Position numbers and translations under genes: made by a program. Below the pieces are notes generated by a model. That model was not told the DNA's origin, ran no database searches, and worked only from the letters and a program-made list of their open reading frames with translations. From contig JAOLDG010000001.1 in NCBI GenBank assembly GCA_028339975.1, forward strand, positions 198,740 through 262,739: 64,000 bases of DNA. The letters are read 5' to 3'. The stretch is from Hyphomicrobiales bacterium (lineage in GTDB: Bacteria > Pseudomonadota > Alphaproteobacteria > MED-G09). Positions 32,930 through 43,018 of the stretch are shown one piece after another; positions within the stretch are counted from its first letter, which is position 1; the number at the start of each line of letters is the position of its first letter.

Positions 32930-35554
32930 TTAATTTTTTCCGTGACAATTCTTAAATTTTTTATTTGATCCACATGGGCAAGTTTCATTTCTTCCGACTT
33001 TCCCCCAAGTATTTGGATTATTTGGATTAATTTCAGTATCTTGAACTTTATTTCTAATTGTTTTATTCTTCAGTGTATCTTCTTTTTCTTTATTATGGCT
33101 GGTTTGTATTTGATTATTATTTTGATTTAATTTTTCTATTGCCTCATCTGAAACCATTCTTATGTGAAATAGAGTTTTTGTAACATCTTCACGGAATTTA
33201 TTGAGCAAGGACTCAAACAATAAAAAAGATTCAGATTTATATTCATTCAGTGGATCCCTCTGGCCATAACCTCTTATCCCCACTATTTGCCTTAGATCTT
33301 CAAGTTGACCAAGGTGATCAGTCCAATTTTGATCGATAATCTGCATTAATATTGATTTTTCTATACTATCTGAAATTTTTTCACCAAATCCATTTCTTTT
33401 TGTTAAGTATTCATTATCAACATGCTTAATTAACTTTTCCTCTAATTGCTCAACATCTATTTCAGGATCTAAAAGCCAATCTTTTAAAGGTACTTGAAGG
33501 TTAAATATTCTTTTTATTTCTTTTTCTATTAATTCTGAATCCCAATCATCAATAAATGATTTTTCTGGTATGGCGTTATTTAAAATTTCACTAATAACTT
33601 CTGATCTCATATCATTAATCGTTTCATTAACATTTTCTTGCTTCAATAGATCAAGCCTTTGCTCAAAAATGACTTTTCTTTGATCATTCATCACGTTATC
33701 AAACTTAAGAAGCGTTTTTCTAATTTCAAAATTTCTTGATTCGACTTTTTTCTGTGCTCTTTCTAGTGCAGTATTGATCCAGGGGTGTATTATTGATTCA
33801 CCCTCTTCAAGTCCCAATTTTTTAAGAATGAGGTCTAGTTTTCCTGAACCAAATATCCTCATTAGGTCATCTTCAAGGCTAAGATAAAATTTTGATTCAC
33901 CTGCGTCACCCTGCCTTCCCGACCTTCCTCTGAGTTGATTATCTATTCTTCGGCTTTCGTGTCGTTCTGTCCCTATTACATATAAGCCGCCAGCATTAAT
34001 GGTTTTAGTTTTATCATCATCTGAATTACCATCCCCGCCAAGCTGAATGTCTGTTCCTCGTCCGGCCATATTTGTTGCTATAGTTACTTTTCCAAAGTTA
34101 CCCGCTTGGGCAATTATTTCAGCTTCCTGTTCATGATACTTTGCGTTTAAGACGCTATGATCTATTTTTTTATTTTTAAGAAGCTTTGATAAATATTCTG
34201 AGCGTTCAATACTTGTAGTTCCGACTAAAACTGGCTGACCTTTTTTATTGCATTCAATTATTGATTCAATTATTGCACTATATTTTTCTTCAACAGTTCT
34301 ATAAATTTCATCATCTTGGTCTTTTCTGGAAATTTTTATATTTGACGGAATTGAAATAACATCAAGGTTATAAATATCTAAAAATTCTTCAGATTCTGTG
34401 CTTGCTGTCCCAGTCATACCGGATAACTTATTGTATAATCTAAAGTAATTTTGAAAAGTAATTGAAGCCATTGTTCTATTTTCAGGCTGGATCATTACTC
34501 TTTCTTTCGCCTCCAGCGCCTGATGTAGACCATCAGAAAATCTTCTCCCCTCCATCATTCTTCCGGTAAATTCATCAATAATAATTACTTGATTATCCTT
34601 AACTAAATAATCTGAATCTTTATTAAATATTTTATGTGCTTTTAGAGCTTGATTGATGTGGTGAACTAAACTTACATTTTCCATATCATAAATACTTGAA
34701 TCTTTATCCATTAACTTTTCGGTAACTAATAATTCATCTAGAAAGTCATTACCCTCATCAGTGAGCGTTACATTTTTTGATTTTTCGTCAATATCGATAT
34801 GATTACCTAAGATCCTAGGTATTATTTTATCAATTTTATTATAAAGCTCTGACTTATCATCTACTTGACCAGAAATCACTAATGGTGTTCTTGCTTCATC
34901 AATTAAAATAGAATCTACTTCATCAACAATTGCAAAGTGATGACCTCTTTGCACAAGTTGATCAATATTATACTTCATATTATCTCTTAAATAATCAAAG
35001 CCAAATTCGTTATTTGTCCCATAAGTTATATCTGCTTTATAAGATTTTCGTTTTTCTTCCTCATCTAAATCAGAAGTAATTGTCCCAACAGTCATTCCTA
35101 AAAAATTATAAATCTGCCCCATCCACTCTGAATCACGCTTGGCTAGATAGTCATTAACTGTAACAACGTGGACACCTTTACCTTCTAGTGCATTCAAGTA
35201 AACTGGAAGAGTTGCCACTAAGGTTTTCCCTTCCCCAGTTTTCATCTCGGAAATATCTCCTTGGTTAAGGACTAGCCCTCCCAACAACTGAACATCAAAA
35301 TGTCTTTGTCCTAATGTTCTTTTCCCAGCCTCTCTCACAACCGCAAAAGCCTCATTTAGAATACTCTCTAAGCCTTCACCAGATTGGATTCGGGATCTAA
35401 ATTCTATAGTTTTATTTTTTAAACTTTCATCGCTTAATTTTTCATATACTGTTTCAAGCTGATTGATTTCAATCACCTGGCTTTGGAATTTCTTCAGCTT
35501 TCTCTCATTGCTTGATCCGAAAACATTATTAAGTATTGAATTAAGGGTTGGCAT
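32930..35554 (-). CDS. secA: Protein translocase ATPase SecA
   Basis: An 874-residue preprotein translocase motor. Walker A MKTGEGKTLVA is near residue 103, DEVDSILIDEARTPL is the Walker B/DEAD region, and IATNMAGRGTDIQLG and RGRSGRQGD are motifs V and VI. The C-terminus keeps the zinc-binding SEC-C element CPCGSNKKFKNCHGK (Cys859, Cys861, Cys870, His871), which contacts SecB. It is divergent from argJ. In many alphaproteobacteria a ppiC-type gene sits between secA and argJ; there is none here. Confidence 0.98.
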   Translation of the reverse strand: MPTLNSILNNVFGSSNERKLKKFQSQVIEINQLETVYEKLSDESLKNKTIEFRSRIQSGEGLESILNEAFAVVREAGKRTLGQRHFDVQLLGGLVLNQGDISEMKTGEGKTLVATLPVYLNALEGKGVHVVTVNDYLAKRDSEWMGQIYNFLGMTVGTITSDLDEEEKRKSYKADITYGTNNEFGFDYLRDNMKYNIDQLVQRGHHFAIVDEVDSILIDEARTPLVISGQVDDKSELYNKIDKIIPRILGNHIDIDEKSKNVTLTDEGNDFLDELLVTEKLMDKDSSIYDMENVSLVHHINQALKAHKIFNKDSDYLVKDNQVIIIDEFTGRMMEGRRFSDGLHQALEAKERVMIQPENRTMASITFQNYFRLYNKLSGMTGTASTESEEFLDIYNLDVISIPSNIKISRKDQDDEIYRTVEEKYSAIIESIIECNKKGQPVLVGTTSIERSEYLSKLLKNKKIDHSVLNAKYHEQEAEIIAQAGNFGKVTIATNMAGRGTDIQLGGDGNSDDDKTKTINAGGLYVIGTERHESRRIDNQLRGRSGRQGDAGESKFYLSLEDDLMRIFGSGKLDLILKKLGLEEGESIIHPWINTALERAQKKVESRNFEIRKTLLKFDNVMNDQRKVIFEQRLDLLKQENVNETINDMRSEVISEILNNAIPEKSFIDDWDSELIEKEIKRIFNLQVPLKDWLLDPEIDVEQLEEKLIKHVDNEYLTKRNGFGEKISDSIEKSILMQIIDQNWTDHLGQLEDLRQIVGIRGYGQRDPLNEYKSESFLLFESLLNKFREDVTKTLFHIRMVSDEAIEKLNQNNNQIQTSHNKEKEDTLKNKTIRNKVQDTEINPNNPNTWGKVGRNETCPCGSNKKFKNCHGKN

Positions 35555-35705
35555 ATATTTTTAGTTCCACTATTTTTACAAATTCTCTTATACTCATGTA
35601 GGTAGGGCCTTGAAAGTTGTCAACCAGACTAAGTAAGATATTGGAATTTTACTATATATAGTTTACTTCCTTTAATATAATTTTTTAAGAAAAAAAGAGA
35701 TCAAA

Positions 35706-36947
35706 ATGATTAAAATAATATCACCGCTTGCTCCAAAGAGCTTTCCTAAACTTCCTAAAATAAAAGGTGTTAAAATTGGAACAGCCAATTCAGGAGTAAA
35801 ATATAAAGGTCGGAGTGATATTTTTACGGCTCTTTTTGATAAAGGTACAAGTGTTGCCGGAGTTTTTACTAAATCAAAGCTGCCTGCTGAGCCCGTATCT
35901 TTTTGTAAAAAAAATATATCGGATGGAAAAGCCAGAGCATTAATTGTTAATGCTGGTTATGCTAATGCCTTTACGGGTGCTAAAGGTAAAAAAATCAATA
36001 AATCAATAGCATCCAATGTAAAAAAAATAGTTAAATGTAGTGAGAAAGACATTTTTATATGTTCAACGGGTGTTATTGGTGAACAAATTCCCTTAAGGCC
36101 AACTAATAAAGCGATAGCACAGTCGATTAAAAAAGGAGATTCAAGTTGGAAGGAATGTTCAAAATCAATTAGAACAACTGATACCTTTCCGAAGGCCTCC
36201 GGAAGAAAAATTATTATAGATGGTCAAGAGGTATCACTTACTGGTATTGCAAAGGGATCAGGAATGATTTCTCCCAATATGGCGACAATGCTGGCCTTTA
36301 TTTTTACTGATGCTGCTATCGATAGAAGTGTTCTTCAGACTTTACTAAATTTCGAATTACGAAATAGCTTTAATGCAATTACCGTTGATAGTGATACTTC
36401 CACTAATGATTCAGTTTTAGTTTTTGCGACTGGGAAGGCAATGGATTCAAAAGATAGTAAGGTTATTTCACGAATAGGCGACCCCAGGCTGGTTGAATTT
36501 AGAAAAGCTTTTAGTGAAATTATGCATGATTTAGCTATTCAGATAGTTAAGGATGGCGAGGGTGCTACAAAATTAATTCATGTAAAAGTATCTGGTGCAG
36601 AAAACTCTTCATCTGCTAAGAAAATTGCCAGATCAGTTGCTGATTCTCCTTTGGTAAAAACTGCTATTGGGGCATCTGACCCTAATTGGGGAAGAATAAT
36701 AATGGCCATGGGCAAAACGAAAGAATCTATTCAACCGAAAAAAATAAGCTTAGCTATAGGAAAAAATTTAATTTTAAAAGACGGAGAATTATCTAGATCT
36801 TACTCTGAATCTAGAACAAAAAAATACATGCAAGAGGATGAAATTTTAATTAACATCGGCTTAGGAATTGGAAAAGGAGATTCAGATATCTGGACTTGTG
36901 ATTTAACTGAAGGATATATTAGAATAAATGCAGACTATAGAAGTTAA
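35706..36947 (+). CDS. argJ: Bifunctional ornithine acetyltransferase / N-acetylglutamate synthase
   Basis: A 413-residue Ntn-type enzyme of arginine synthesis that moves acetyl from N-acetylornithine to glutamate. The self-cleavage site is visible: KGSGMISPNMATML, where the alpha chain ends at Ala193 and Thr194 becomes the beta-chain nucleophile. STGVIGEQIP forms the oxyanion hole, and the C-terminus ends in Ser, close to the usual substrate-pocket region. mutT follows 7 bases later and pyrD soon after. Confidence 0.96.
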   Translation: MIKIISPLAPKSFPKLPKIKGVKIGTANSGVKYKGRSDIFTALFDKGTSVAGVFTKSKLPAEPVSFCKKNISDGKARALIVNAGYANAFTGAKGKKINKSIASNVKKIVKCSEKDIFICSTGVIGEQIPLRPTNKAIAQSIKKGDSSWKECSKSIRTTDTFPKASGRKIIIDGQEVSLTGIAKGSGMISPNMATMLAFIFTDAAIDRSVLQTLLNFELRNSFNAITVDSDTSTNDSVLVFATGKAMDSKDSKVISRIGDPRLVEFRKAFSEIMHDLAIQIVKDGEGATKLIHVKVSGAENSSSAKKIARSVADSPLVKTAIGASDPNWGRIIMAMGKTKESIQPKKISLAIGKNLILKDGELSRSYSESRTKKYMQEDEILINIGLGIGKGDSDIWTCDLTEGYIRINADYRS

Positions 36948-36954
36948 TCGATAA

Positions 36955-37365
36955 ATGACAAAATCAAAAACAGTAATGGTTTCCGCAGCAGCTATGGTTG
37001 ATATTGATAATAAAGTTTTGATTGCCCAGCGCCAAGAGGACAAGTTCATGGAGGGTTATTGGGAGTTTCCTGGTGGTAAACTAGAGAATGACGAATTGCC
37101 GAACCAGTGCCTAACAAGAGAGATTAATGAAGAGCTAGGTGTTGATATAAGTGATTCTTGTTTCACACCTATTACGTTCACAACTTTTAATTATCCAAAT
37201 TTTGATGTAATAATTTTTCTATATATATGCAGAGAATGGGAAGGCTTTATTCATGCTAAGGAGGGACAGGATTTGAAGTGGTGCCGTCCCAACGATCTGT
37301 TTAATATAAAAATGTTACCTGCAGATATTCCTCTGATTTCATATTTACGCGATACTGTTTCTTAG
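36955..37365 (+). CDS. mutT: NUDIX hydrolase, MutT (8-oxo-dGTP diphosphatase) type
   Basis: A 136-residue NUDIX protein. The box GX5EX7REX2EEXG is complete, starting GGKLENDELP and ending REINEELGV (about residues 40-62). N-terminal VLIAQRQEDKFMEGYWEFPGG matches MutT, which hydrolyses 8-oxo-dGTP to prevent mutagenesis. The argJ-mutT pair is common in alphaproteobacteria, supporting the MutT call over other NUDIX roles. Confidence 0.92.
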   Translation: MTKSKTVMVSAAAMVDIDNKVLIAQRQEDKFMEGYWEFPGGKLENDELPNQCLTREINEELGVDISDSCFTPITFTTFNYPNFDVIIFLYICREWEGFIHAKEGQDLKWCRPNDLFNIKMLPADIPLISYLRDTVS

Positions 37366-37421
37366 GCTTCTATCTGGTAATTATTTAGTTTACTATGTTC
37401 TTAACTACCAAGGATTATATG

Positions 37422-38459
37422 ATGTCTTTTTATTCTTTCTTGAGATCTTTACTTTTTTTATTAGATCCTGAAATTGCTCACAGAATAACGATTAATTATT
37501 TAAAAATGGTAAGGTCGAAAAAACCTGAATCTTATAATGTTTTAAGATCTAATGTTTTTGGATTAAATTTTCCTAATCCAGTTGGAATTGCAGCTGGGTT
37601 TGATAAAAATGCTGAGGTTGCTGAAAATTTAATTAATTTAGGCTTTGGATTTTCTGAGGTTGGAACTGTTACACCTAGCCCTCAGCCAGGGAATCCGAAA
37701 CCAAGGATATTTCGATTAAAAGATGATGAGGCCATAATAAATAGACTTGGCTTTAATAACGATGGATTTGATCAAGTTAAGACTAGATTAGGAAAAACTA
37801 ATGATAGTATTGTTGGTGTTAATATTGGCGCTAACAAAGATAGTAAAGATTTTTCTGAAGATTATATCAAAGGTATTAAATTTTTTTCAACTCTTGCATC
37901 CTATATTACAATAAATATTTCATCACCGAATACGCCGGGATTGAGAAAGCTTGAGGTTTTAGAAAATTTAGATGTGCTTTTAGATAAAATTAATAATTTA
38001 CATAAGGAAGATCTTCTTATTAAGATTCCTATTCTTCTTAAAATATCACCTGATCTAGAATCTGATAATCTTAAATATTTATGTGATAAGGTTTTGTCTA
38101 GTGAGATTGATGGATTAATTATTTCAAACACTACTGTCGCAAGAAATTCAATTACAAGTAATCTTGCTCAAGAGGGAGGACTTTCAGGCAGGCCATTATT
38201 TAAGAGCTCAACCCTCCAGCTAAGAAAAGTTTATAAATATACAAACGGAGAAATACCCCTAGTAGGTGTTGGAGGCATAGACTCTGCAGAAAAGGCATAT
38301 GAAAAGATTAAGAATGGAGCTAGCTTAGTTCAATTATATACTGGGCTAGTTTATAATGGTCCAAAATTAATAAAAAATATTAATAAAGATCTCTCTATTC
38401 TTATAGAAAAAGATGGATATAATAATATCTCAGAAGCTATAGGTGTGGAGGTTAATTAG
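37422..38459 (+). CDS. pyrD: Dihydroorotate dehydrogenase (quinone), class 2
   Basis: A membrane-associated flavoenzyme oxidising dihydroorotate to orotate with ubiquinone. Start: AAGGA at 37410-37414 is followed by two in-frame ATGs at 37419 and 37422; the ATG at 37395 lacks a site, so 37422 (345 residues) or 37419 is favoured. The amphipathic N-terminus SFYSFLRSLLFLLDPEIAH is the class 2 membrane anchor. FMN-site motifs: PVGIAAGFDKNAE, NISSPNTPGLR with the catalytic serine, and LVGVGGIDSAEKAYEKI. The C-terminus abuts arsC after two bases. Confidence 0.93.
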   Translation: MSFYSFLRSLLFLLDPEIAHRITINYLKMVRSKKPESYNVLRSNVFGLNFPNPVGIAAGFDKNAEVAENLINLGFGFSEVGTVTPSPQPGNPKPRIFRLKDDEAIINRLGFNNDGFDQVKTRLGKTNDSIVGVNIGANKDSKDFSEDYIKGIKFFSTLASYITINISSPNTPGLRKLEVLENLDVLLDKINNLHKEDLLIKIPILLKISPDLESDNLKYLCDKVLSSEIDGLIISNTTVARNSITSNLAQEGGLSGRPLFKSSTLQLRKVYKYTNGEIPLVGVGGIDSAEKAYEKIKNGASLVQLYTGLVYNGPKLIKNINKDLSILIEKDGYNNISEAIGVEVN

Positions 38460-38461
38460 GT

Positions 38462-38809
38462 ATGAAGGTTAAAATATATCATAATTCTCGATGCTCAAAA
38501 TCAAGGCAAACTCTAGAAATTTTAAAGAAAAATAATTGTGATATTGAGATAATAGAATATCTCAAACTACCCCCAACATTCCAAGAGCTTGAAGATATCT
38601 TAGGTAAACTAAAGTATCAACCACGTGATTTAATGAGGAAGGGGGAAGAGGTTTATAAAAAAGAAAATCTTTCGGATATTAATTTATCAAATAGTACTCT
38701 CATAGAAAAAATGATCGCCAATCCAATTCTAATAGAACGACCAATAGTTGTAGCTGGCAACAAGGCTATTGTAGGGAGGCCGCCAGAAAAAGCTCTAAAT
38801 ATAATATGA
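38462..38809 (+). CDS. arsC: Arsenate reductase (glutaredoxin-type), ArsC family
   Basis: A 115-residue ArsC-family thioredoxin-fold protein. YHNSRCSKSRQTLEIL has the single catalytic Cys (Cys11 region) in CSKSR, as in ArsC, and the Arg triad appears in RPIVVAGNKAIVGRPPE. It reduces arsenate with glutaredoxin. The stop overlaps the ATG of the TetR gene (ATGA type). A different paralogue of the YffB type lies at 4692. Confidence 0.9.
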   Translation: MKVKIYHNSRCSKSRQTLEILKKNNCDIEIIEYLKLPPTFQELEDILGKLKYQPRDLMRKGEEVYKKENLSDINLSNSTLIEKMIANPILIERPIVVAGNKAIVGRPPEKALNII

Positions 38810-39429
38810 TAGATTTTGATAAAGAGGAAAAAATTGAATTTTCTAATAAAAGAGAGGCCACAAAATTAAATAACCGTACATTGATTATTGATGCAGGAAT
38901 TAATGTTTTTGTTGAGAAGGGTGTCGCTGAAGCAACGGTAAGGGATATTATCCGCTCAACGGGATTAGCGTCTGGAACTTTTTACAATTACTTTAAGTCA
39001 AAAGAGGAAGTTTTGATTGCTATTTTTGATGATTATGCACTGGAGATTGGTACAAAAATAAGAAACCATAAAGACGAACCAAAGAATTTTGAAGAGTTTC
39101 TTTCATTAAAAGTTACTAGATTTTTTAATTATGTTTTAGAAAGACCAGAAATACACCTTATTATGGCAAATAATCATAATACTCTTAGTAATTTTAGCCT
39201 TAATACACCACAGATAATTTTAGAAATTGATTATCTCAAGAATGAAATCAAGGAAGGTATAAAAAAAGGTATTTTCCCTGACATTGATTTTGATCTTTTC
39301 GGTTTAGTCGCTCGCCCAATAGCAGATTCTATTGCACAAGATATGCTTCTAGAAAAAAATCCTAATGTTAAAAAGTTTGCTGATAAGTGTGTAAATTTTC
39401 TGATAAATGGTTTGCTGGGAGGTAAATAA
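38806..39429 (+). CDS. TetR-family transcriptional regulator
   Basis: A 207-residue regulator. The N-terminal helix-turn-helix region is AEATVRDIIRSTGLASGTFYNYFKSKEEVLIAIF (positions about 38-71), a classical TetR DNA-binding domain. The C-terminal ligand domain is unremarkable. It overlaps arsC by four bases and shares one base with the next gene, a quinone oxidoreductase, which it may regulate together with its own operon. No operator was identified. Confidence 0.92.
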   Translation: MIDFDKEEKIEFSNKREATKLNNRTLIIDAGINVFVEKGVAEATVRDIIRSTGLASGTFYNYFKSKEEVLIAIFDDYALEIGTKIRNHKDEPKNFEEFLSLKVTRFFNYVLERPEIHLIMANNHNTLSNFSLNTPQIILEIDYLKNEIKEGIKKGIFPDIDFDLFGLVARPIADSIAQDMLLEKNPNVKKFADKCVNFLINGLLGGK

Positions 39430-40406
39430 TGTTTCGTTCAGTAGTGGTAAATAGTTTATCAGATGATTTTTCAAAAATTTCTATTGAGGAGCTTGATAGG
39501 CAGAACCTTAATTCTAACGAAGTTAGGGTTAAAGTTTATTCTGCATCAGTTAATTTCCCTGATTTACTAATGACTAAGGGCCTTTATCAATATAAACCGG
39601 AAGTTCCATTTACTTTAGGAATGGAATCTTCTGGAGTAATTATTGAGACAGGCAAAGATGTAAAAGATTTTAATATTGGTGATGAAGTTATTGTAAGTGC
39701 TTTCACTGGATCTTTCTCAGAAGAAACTGTGATTGTTGAAGATAAGGTAAGAAAAAAACCTCTAGGACTTACTTGGGAGCAAGCCTCTACATATACCGTT
39801 GCTTACTTGACCGCCTACGTATCCCTTATAACAAAAGGTGGATTAAAGTCAGGTGAAACATTGCTAGTTCATGGTGCCGCAGGTGGAGTGGGATTAGCGG
39901 CTGTTGATATAGGAAGATTTATTGGAGCTAAAGTGATTGCGGTCGCCTCAACACAAGAAAAAAGAGATTTTTTGTTATCCTACGGAGCTGATTTTGTTTT
40001 ATCACCTGATAAAGGTTTCAAGGATCATGTTAAGGAGATTACAAATAATATAGGTGCAGATGTGGTGTATGATCCGGTTGGTGGTGACGTTTTTGATGAA
40101 TCAATACGTTGTATTGCTTGGAATGGAAGGCTTCTTGTAGTCGGATTTGCTTCTGGAAGAATACCATCTATCCCTGCCAATATGCCTTTAATTAAAGGTT
40201 TTTCTGTCATTGGAGTTAGGGCTGGTGAATATGGACGAAGGAGTCCACAGGAGGGAAAGGAGCACTTTTCTTCAATAGATAAGTTAATAAGCGGTGGCTC
40301 ACTTAATCCTCATATTCACAAAATATATTCTTTAGACCAAGCGGTCGAAGCGTTAAGGGAGCTAAGAGATAGAAAAGTCATTGGTAAGGTTTGTGTTAAT
40401 CCTTAA
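39429..40406 (+). CDS. NADPH:quinone oxidoreductase-like (MDR family)
   Basis: A 325-residue medium-chain reductase without the catalytic zinc ligands. N-terminal [33 protein letters not shown] is typical of quinone oxidoreductases, and the Rossmann motif is [15 protein letters not shown] near residue 145. [18 protein letters not shown] and [11 protein letters not shown] follow. It reduces quinones or enones with NADPH. Its start overlaps the TetR stop. Confidence 0.9.
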   Translation: MFRSVVVNSLSDDFSKISIEELDRQNLNSNEVRVKVYSASVNFPDLLMTKGLYQYKPEVPFTLGMESSGVIIETGKDVKDFNIGDEVIVSAFTGSFSEETVIVEDKVRKKPLGLTWEQASTYTVAYLTAYVSLITKGGLKSGETLLVHGAAGGVGLAAVDIGRFIGAKVIAVASTQEKRDFLLSYGADFVLSPDKGFKDHVKEITNNIGADVVYDPVGGDVFDESIRCIAWNGRLLVVGFASGRIPSIPANMPLIKGFSVIGVRAGEYGRRSPQEGKEHFSSIDKLISGGSLNPHIHKIYSLDQAVEALRELRDRKVIGKVCVNP

Positions 40407-40438
40407 TTGTAGTTCGTATCTTTAAGCTAGGAGAAATC

Positions 40439-42235
40439 ATTATTAAGAAGAATTTACTTTCATTAGAAAAAAGTCCGTATCTTATTCAGCACAAGGATAA
40501 CCCAGTGCATTGGATGCCTTGGTCTGAAGAAGCATTTAGTCTAGCTAAAAAAGAAAATAAACCTGTTTTATTGTCTGTTGGATATGCAGCCTGTCACTGG
40601 TGTCATGTGATGGCGCACGAGTCTTTTGAGGATGACGATGTGGCATCTTTGATGAATGAGCATTTTATTAATATTAAGGTCGATAGAGAAGAGCGACCAG
40701 ATATTGATGCAATTTATATGTCGTCCCTTCAAGCCATGGGTGTCCATGGTGGCTGGCCAATGACAATTTTTATGACACCTGAAAAAAAAGCCTTTTGGGG
40801 TGGAACATATTTCTCAAAAGAGTCTTTGAATGGGATGCCTAGCTTTCCAAATATTTTAATTGGATTATCCAATGCATATAAAAATGATAAAGATGTTATT
40901 TCAGAAAACTATAAAGCTATTGATGATGCTATAAGAAAAAAAAATACTATGGATTCCTCAGGAAGCTTGAGTACTGATATTCTCGATAGAGTTTCAGAGC
41001 AATTATTAAATTTTTCAGATCAAGAAAATGGAGGACTCAGGGGTGCTCCAAAATTTCCCAATACAGCAACAATAGATAATCTCTGGAGAGCTTTCATTAG
41101 AACAGGAAAGAAGAGCTTTAGAGATCAAGTTGTTTTAACTCTTACAAGAATGTCTAATGGCGGTATTTATGATCAGTTGGGTGGTGGATTTTCCCGTTAT
41201 TCGGTTGATGATCAGTGGCTTGTTCCTCACTTTGAGAAAATGCTCTATGACAATGCCTTACTGATTGATATTTTTTCGACAGTTTATAAAGTAGAAAAAA
41301 ATCCTCTTTTTAAGATTAGAGTAGAAGAAATAATTGATTGGGTTATTTCTGATATGGTTACTAGTGATGGCGGTATTTGCTCGGCGATAGATGCAGATAG
41401 CGAAGGTGTTGAAGGAAAATATTATGTCTGGAAAGCAAAAGAAATTGATGCTCTTCTACAAGACGAATCTTCTCATTTTAAGTCAATTTTTGGTGTTACA
41501 GCTGAAGGAAACTTTGAAGGAAATAATATTCTAGTTTTTAATGGGTCTGTCAGTGATATTTTTGATAAAAATATTATTAAATCTCGTTCAATTTTATTCA
41601 ATGAAAGAATGAAAAGAATACCCCCCCTCCTAGACGATAAAATTTTAACTGACTGGAATAGCTTAATGATAAGCTCCCTCGCTAGAGCATCAGCAATATT
41701 TGAAAATCAAGAGTGGATTAAATATGCAGAGAATGCTTATGAGTTTATTTTAAATAATTTAATAATTAATGGGACTCTTTATCATAGCTGGAGGGAAGGA
41801 GAGGTTAGGGGAGTTGCTATGTTAGATGACCATGTGGCGTTAATTGATGCATCCATTTCTCTTTATATTGTTACTAAAAATAAAAAATATTTAGATGTTG
41901 CTGATACTCAGTTATCACATTTAAACGAATATTTTATTGATGAAGAATTGGGTGGTTATTATTTAACTTCTATAAATGCACTGGACGTACCGATTCGAAT
42001 GAAAGTATCTAGCGATAGTGCAACTCCTTCTGGTAATGGGTTACTTTTTAAGGCTTTAGTGACTTGGTGGAGATTATCAGGCCGAATTGACCTAAGGGAG
42101 AATATAGCCATGCTAGAAAAAAGCTTTGGAAAGACTGTAGCTGAAAATTTTTCTAGTCATTGTACATGGATATCTGGTTTTGAGTCTTTTCATAAGGGCA
42201 CTAATTTTGTAGTAGTTGGCGATCAAAAAAAGTAG
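40439..42235 (+). CDS. YyaL/SPATA20-type thioredoxin-domain protein, ATT start and frameshifted end
   Basis: A large DUF255 protein with an N-terminal thioredoxin-like domain and an (alpha/alpha)6-type C-terminal barrel. The first canonical start is GTG 40505, but the frame upstream encodes [17 protein letters not shown], the invariant family N-terminus, so translation must begin earlier. AGGAG at 40429-40433 is followed by ATT at 40439 and 40442; either is a probable start. The redox pair is in [14 protein letters not shown]. The frame ends at TAG 42233 after VVVGDQKK, about 70 residues short of the family. The missing tail is encoded in the next frame (separate entry). Function unresolved. 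Confidence 0.85.
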   Translation: MIKKNLLSLEKSPYLIQHKDNPVHWMPWSEEAFSLAKKENKPVLLSVGYAACHWCHVMAHESFEDDDVASLMNEHFINIKVDREERPDIDAIYMSSLQAMGVHGGWPMTIFMTPEKKAFWGGTYFSKESLNGMPSFPNILIGLSNAYKNDKDVISENYKAIDDAIRKKNTMDSSGSLSTDILDRVSEQLLNFSDQENGGLRGAPKFPNTATIDNLWRAFIRTGKKSFRDQVVLTLTRMSNGGIYDQLGGGFSRYSVDDQWLVPHFEKMLYDNALLIDIFSTVYKVEKNPLFKIRVEEIIDWVISDMVTSDGGICSAIDADSEGVEGKYYVWKAKEIDALLQDESSHFKSIFGVTAEGNFEGNNILVFNGSVSDIFDKNIIKSRSILFNERMKRIPPLLDDKILTDWNSLMISSLARASAIFENQEWIKYAENAYEFILNNLIINGTLYHSWREGEVRGVAMLDDHVALIDASISLYIVTKNKKYLDVADTQLSHLNEYFIDEELGGYYLTSINALDVPIRMKVSSDSATPSGNGLLFKALVTWWRLSGRIDLRENIAMLEKSFGKTVAENFSSHCTWISGFESFHKGTNFVVVGDQKK

Positions 42236-42446
42236 TGTATTTAAAGAAATGTTAGATAATATTAATAATTTAAAAATTAACGATTCTCTTTTGACTTTAA
42301 TAAACCCCGATGATGATTTACCAAAAAATCATCCTGCATTTGGTAAAACTAATGTCAGTCAAACAACAGCCTATATCTGTACCGGCCAAAATTGTTCACT
42401 TCCAATACTCGATCCTGATAAAATTAAACAAACTTTATTTGATTAG
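42216..42446 (+). pseudogene. C-terminal end of the YyaL-type protein in a shifted frame
   Basis: From AGT at 42231 the shifted frame reads [14 protein letters not shown] and ends TTAYICTGQNCSLPILDPDKI, the conserved TAYVCxxxxCxxP tail of the YyaL/SPATA20 family. Joining it to the upstream frame requires skipping one base in the run of seven A at 42225-42231. This may be a sequencing indel, a real mutation, or slippage on the A-run. A stand-alone gene from TTG 42216 is unlikely, since it has no ribosome site. Confidence 0.7.
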
Positions 42447-42485
42447 TGTACATTATTCAAAAATAGTGTTTCTATGTAAAAAATT

Positions 42486-43016
42486 ATGGGATGTGAGTTT
42501 ATGCCAAGTGGTGGAATACGTTCTGGTGCAGGAAGACCGAAGGGGCAAGGTAGGTTTGGTGAGGAAACTAAGCCTGTTAGGATTCCGGTCAGTATGGTTG
42601 ATAGTGTTATGACTTTCATACAAAGCTATGACTTGTCATTACCAATTTATAGTAACAAAGTTAATGCTGGTTTTCCATCACCTGCAGATGATCATATTGA
42701 GGGTAAGCTCGATCTTAATACTCATCTAATCAAGCATCCTTCAGCAACTTTTTTTGTTAAAGCAACGGGTGATTCAATGATTAATGCAGGTATTCACGAA
42801 GGAGATATTTTAGTTGTCGATAGGAGCTTAGAGGCTAGGAATGGAAAGGTAGTGATTGCAGCTGTCGATGGTAATTTAACTGTCAAAAGACTAAAGAAGA
42901 ATGGAAAGGATATGCTCTTATCACCTGAAAATAATAATTATAAGCCTATAAAATTAACAGAAAATAACGATGTAGTTATTTGGGGTGTAGTTACTAATGT
43001 AATCCACAAAGTTTAG
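42486..43016 (+). CDS. umuD: UmuD-like autoproteolytic subunit of error-prone polymerase V
   Basis: A 176-residue S24-family protein. The catalytic dyad is Ser97 in TGDSMINAGI and Lys134 in LTVKRLK, with the same 37-residue spacing as E. coli UmuD. The cleavage site is Ala61-Gly62 in NAGFPSPADD, 36 residues before the serine, as in UmuD. An extra N-terminal segment of about 40 residues has GGIRSGAGRPKGQGRFGEETK, a GAGRPKG-type motif seen in some UmuD relatives. ATG 42501 is an alternative start. umuC follows two bases later. No standard LexA box was found upstream. Confidence 0.92.
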   Translation: MGCEFMPSGGIRSGAGRPKGQGRFGEETKPVRIPVSMVDSVMTFIQSYDLSLPIYSNKVNAGFPSPADDHIEGKLDLNTHLIKHPSATFFVKATGDSMINAGIHEGDILVVDRSLEARNGKVVIAAVDGNLTVKRLKKNGKDMLLSPENNNYKPIKLTENNDVVIWGVVTNVIHKV

Positions 43017-43018
43017 TC

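Noticed and set aside
42430-42485. LexA box before umuD
   Set aside because: Neither the E. coli CTG-N10-CAG form nor the alphaproteobacterial GTTC-N7-GTTC form is visible.
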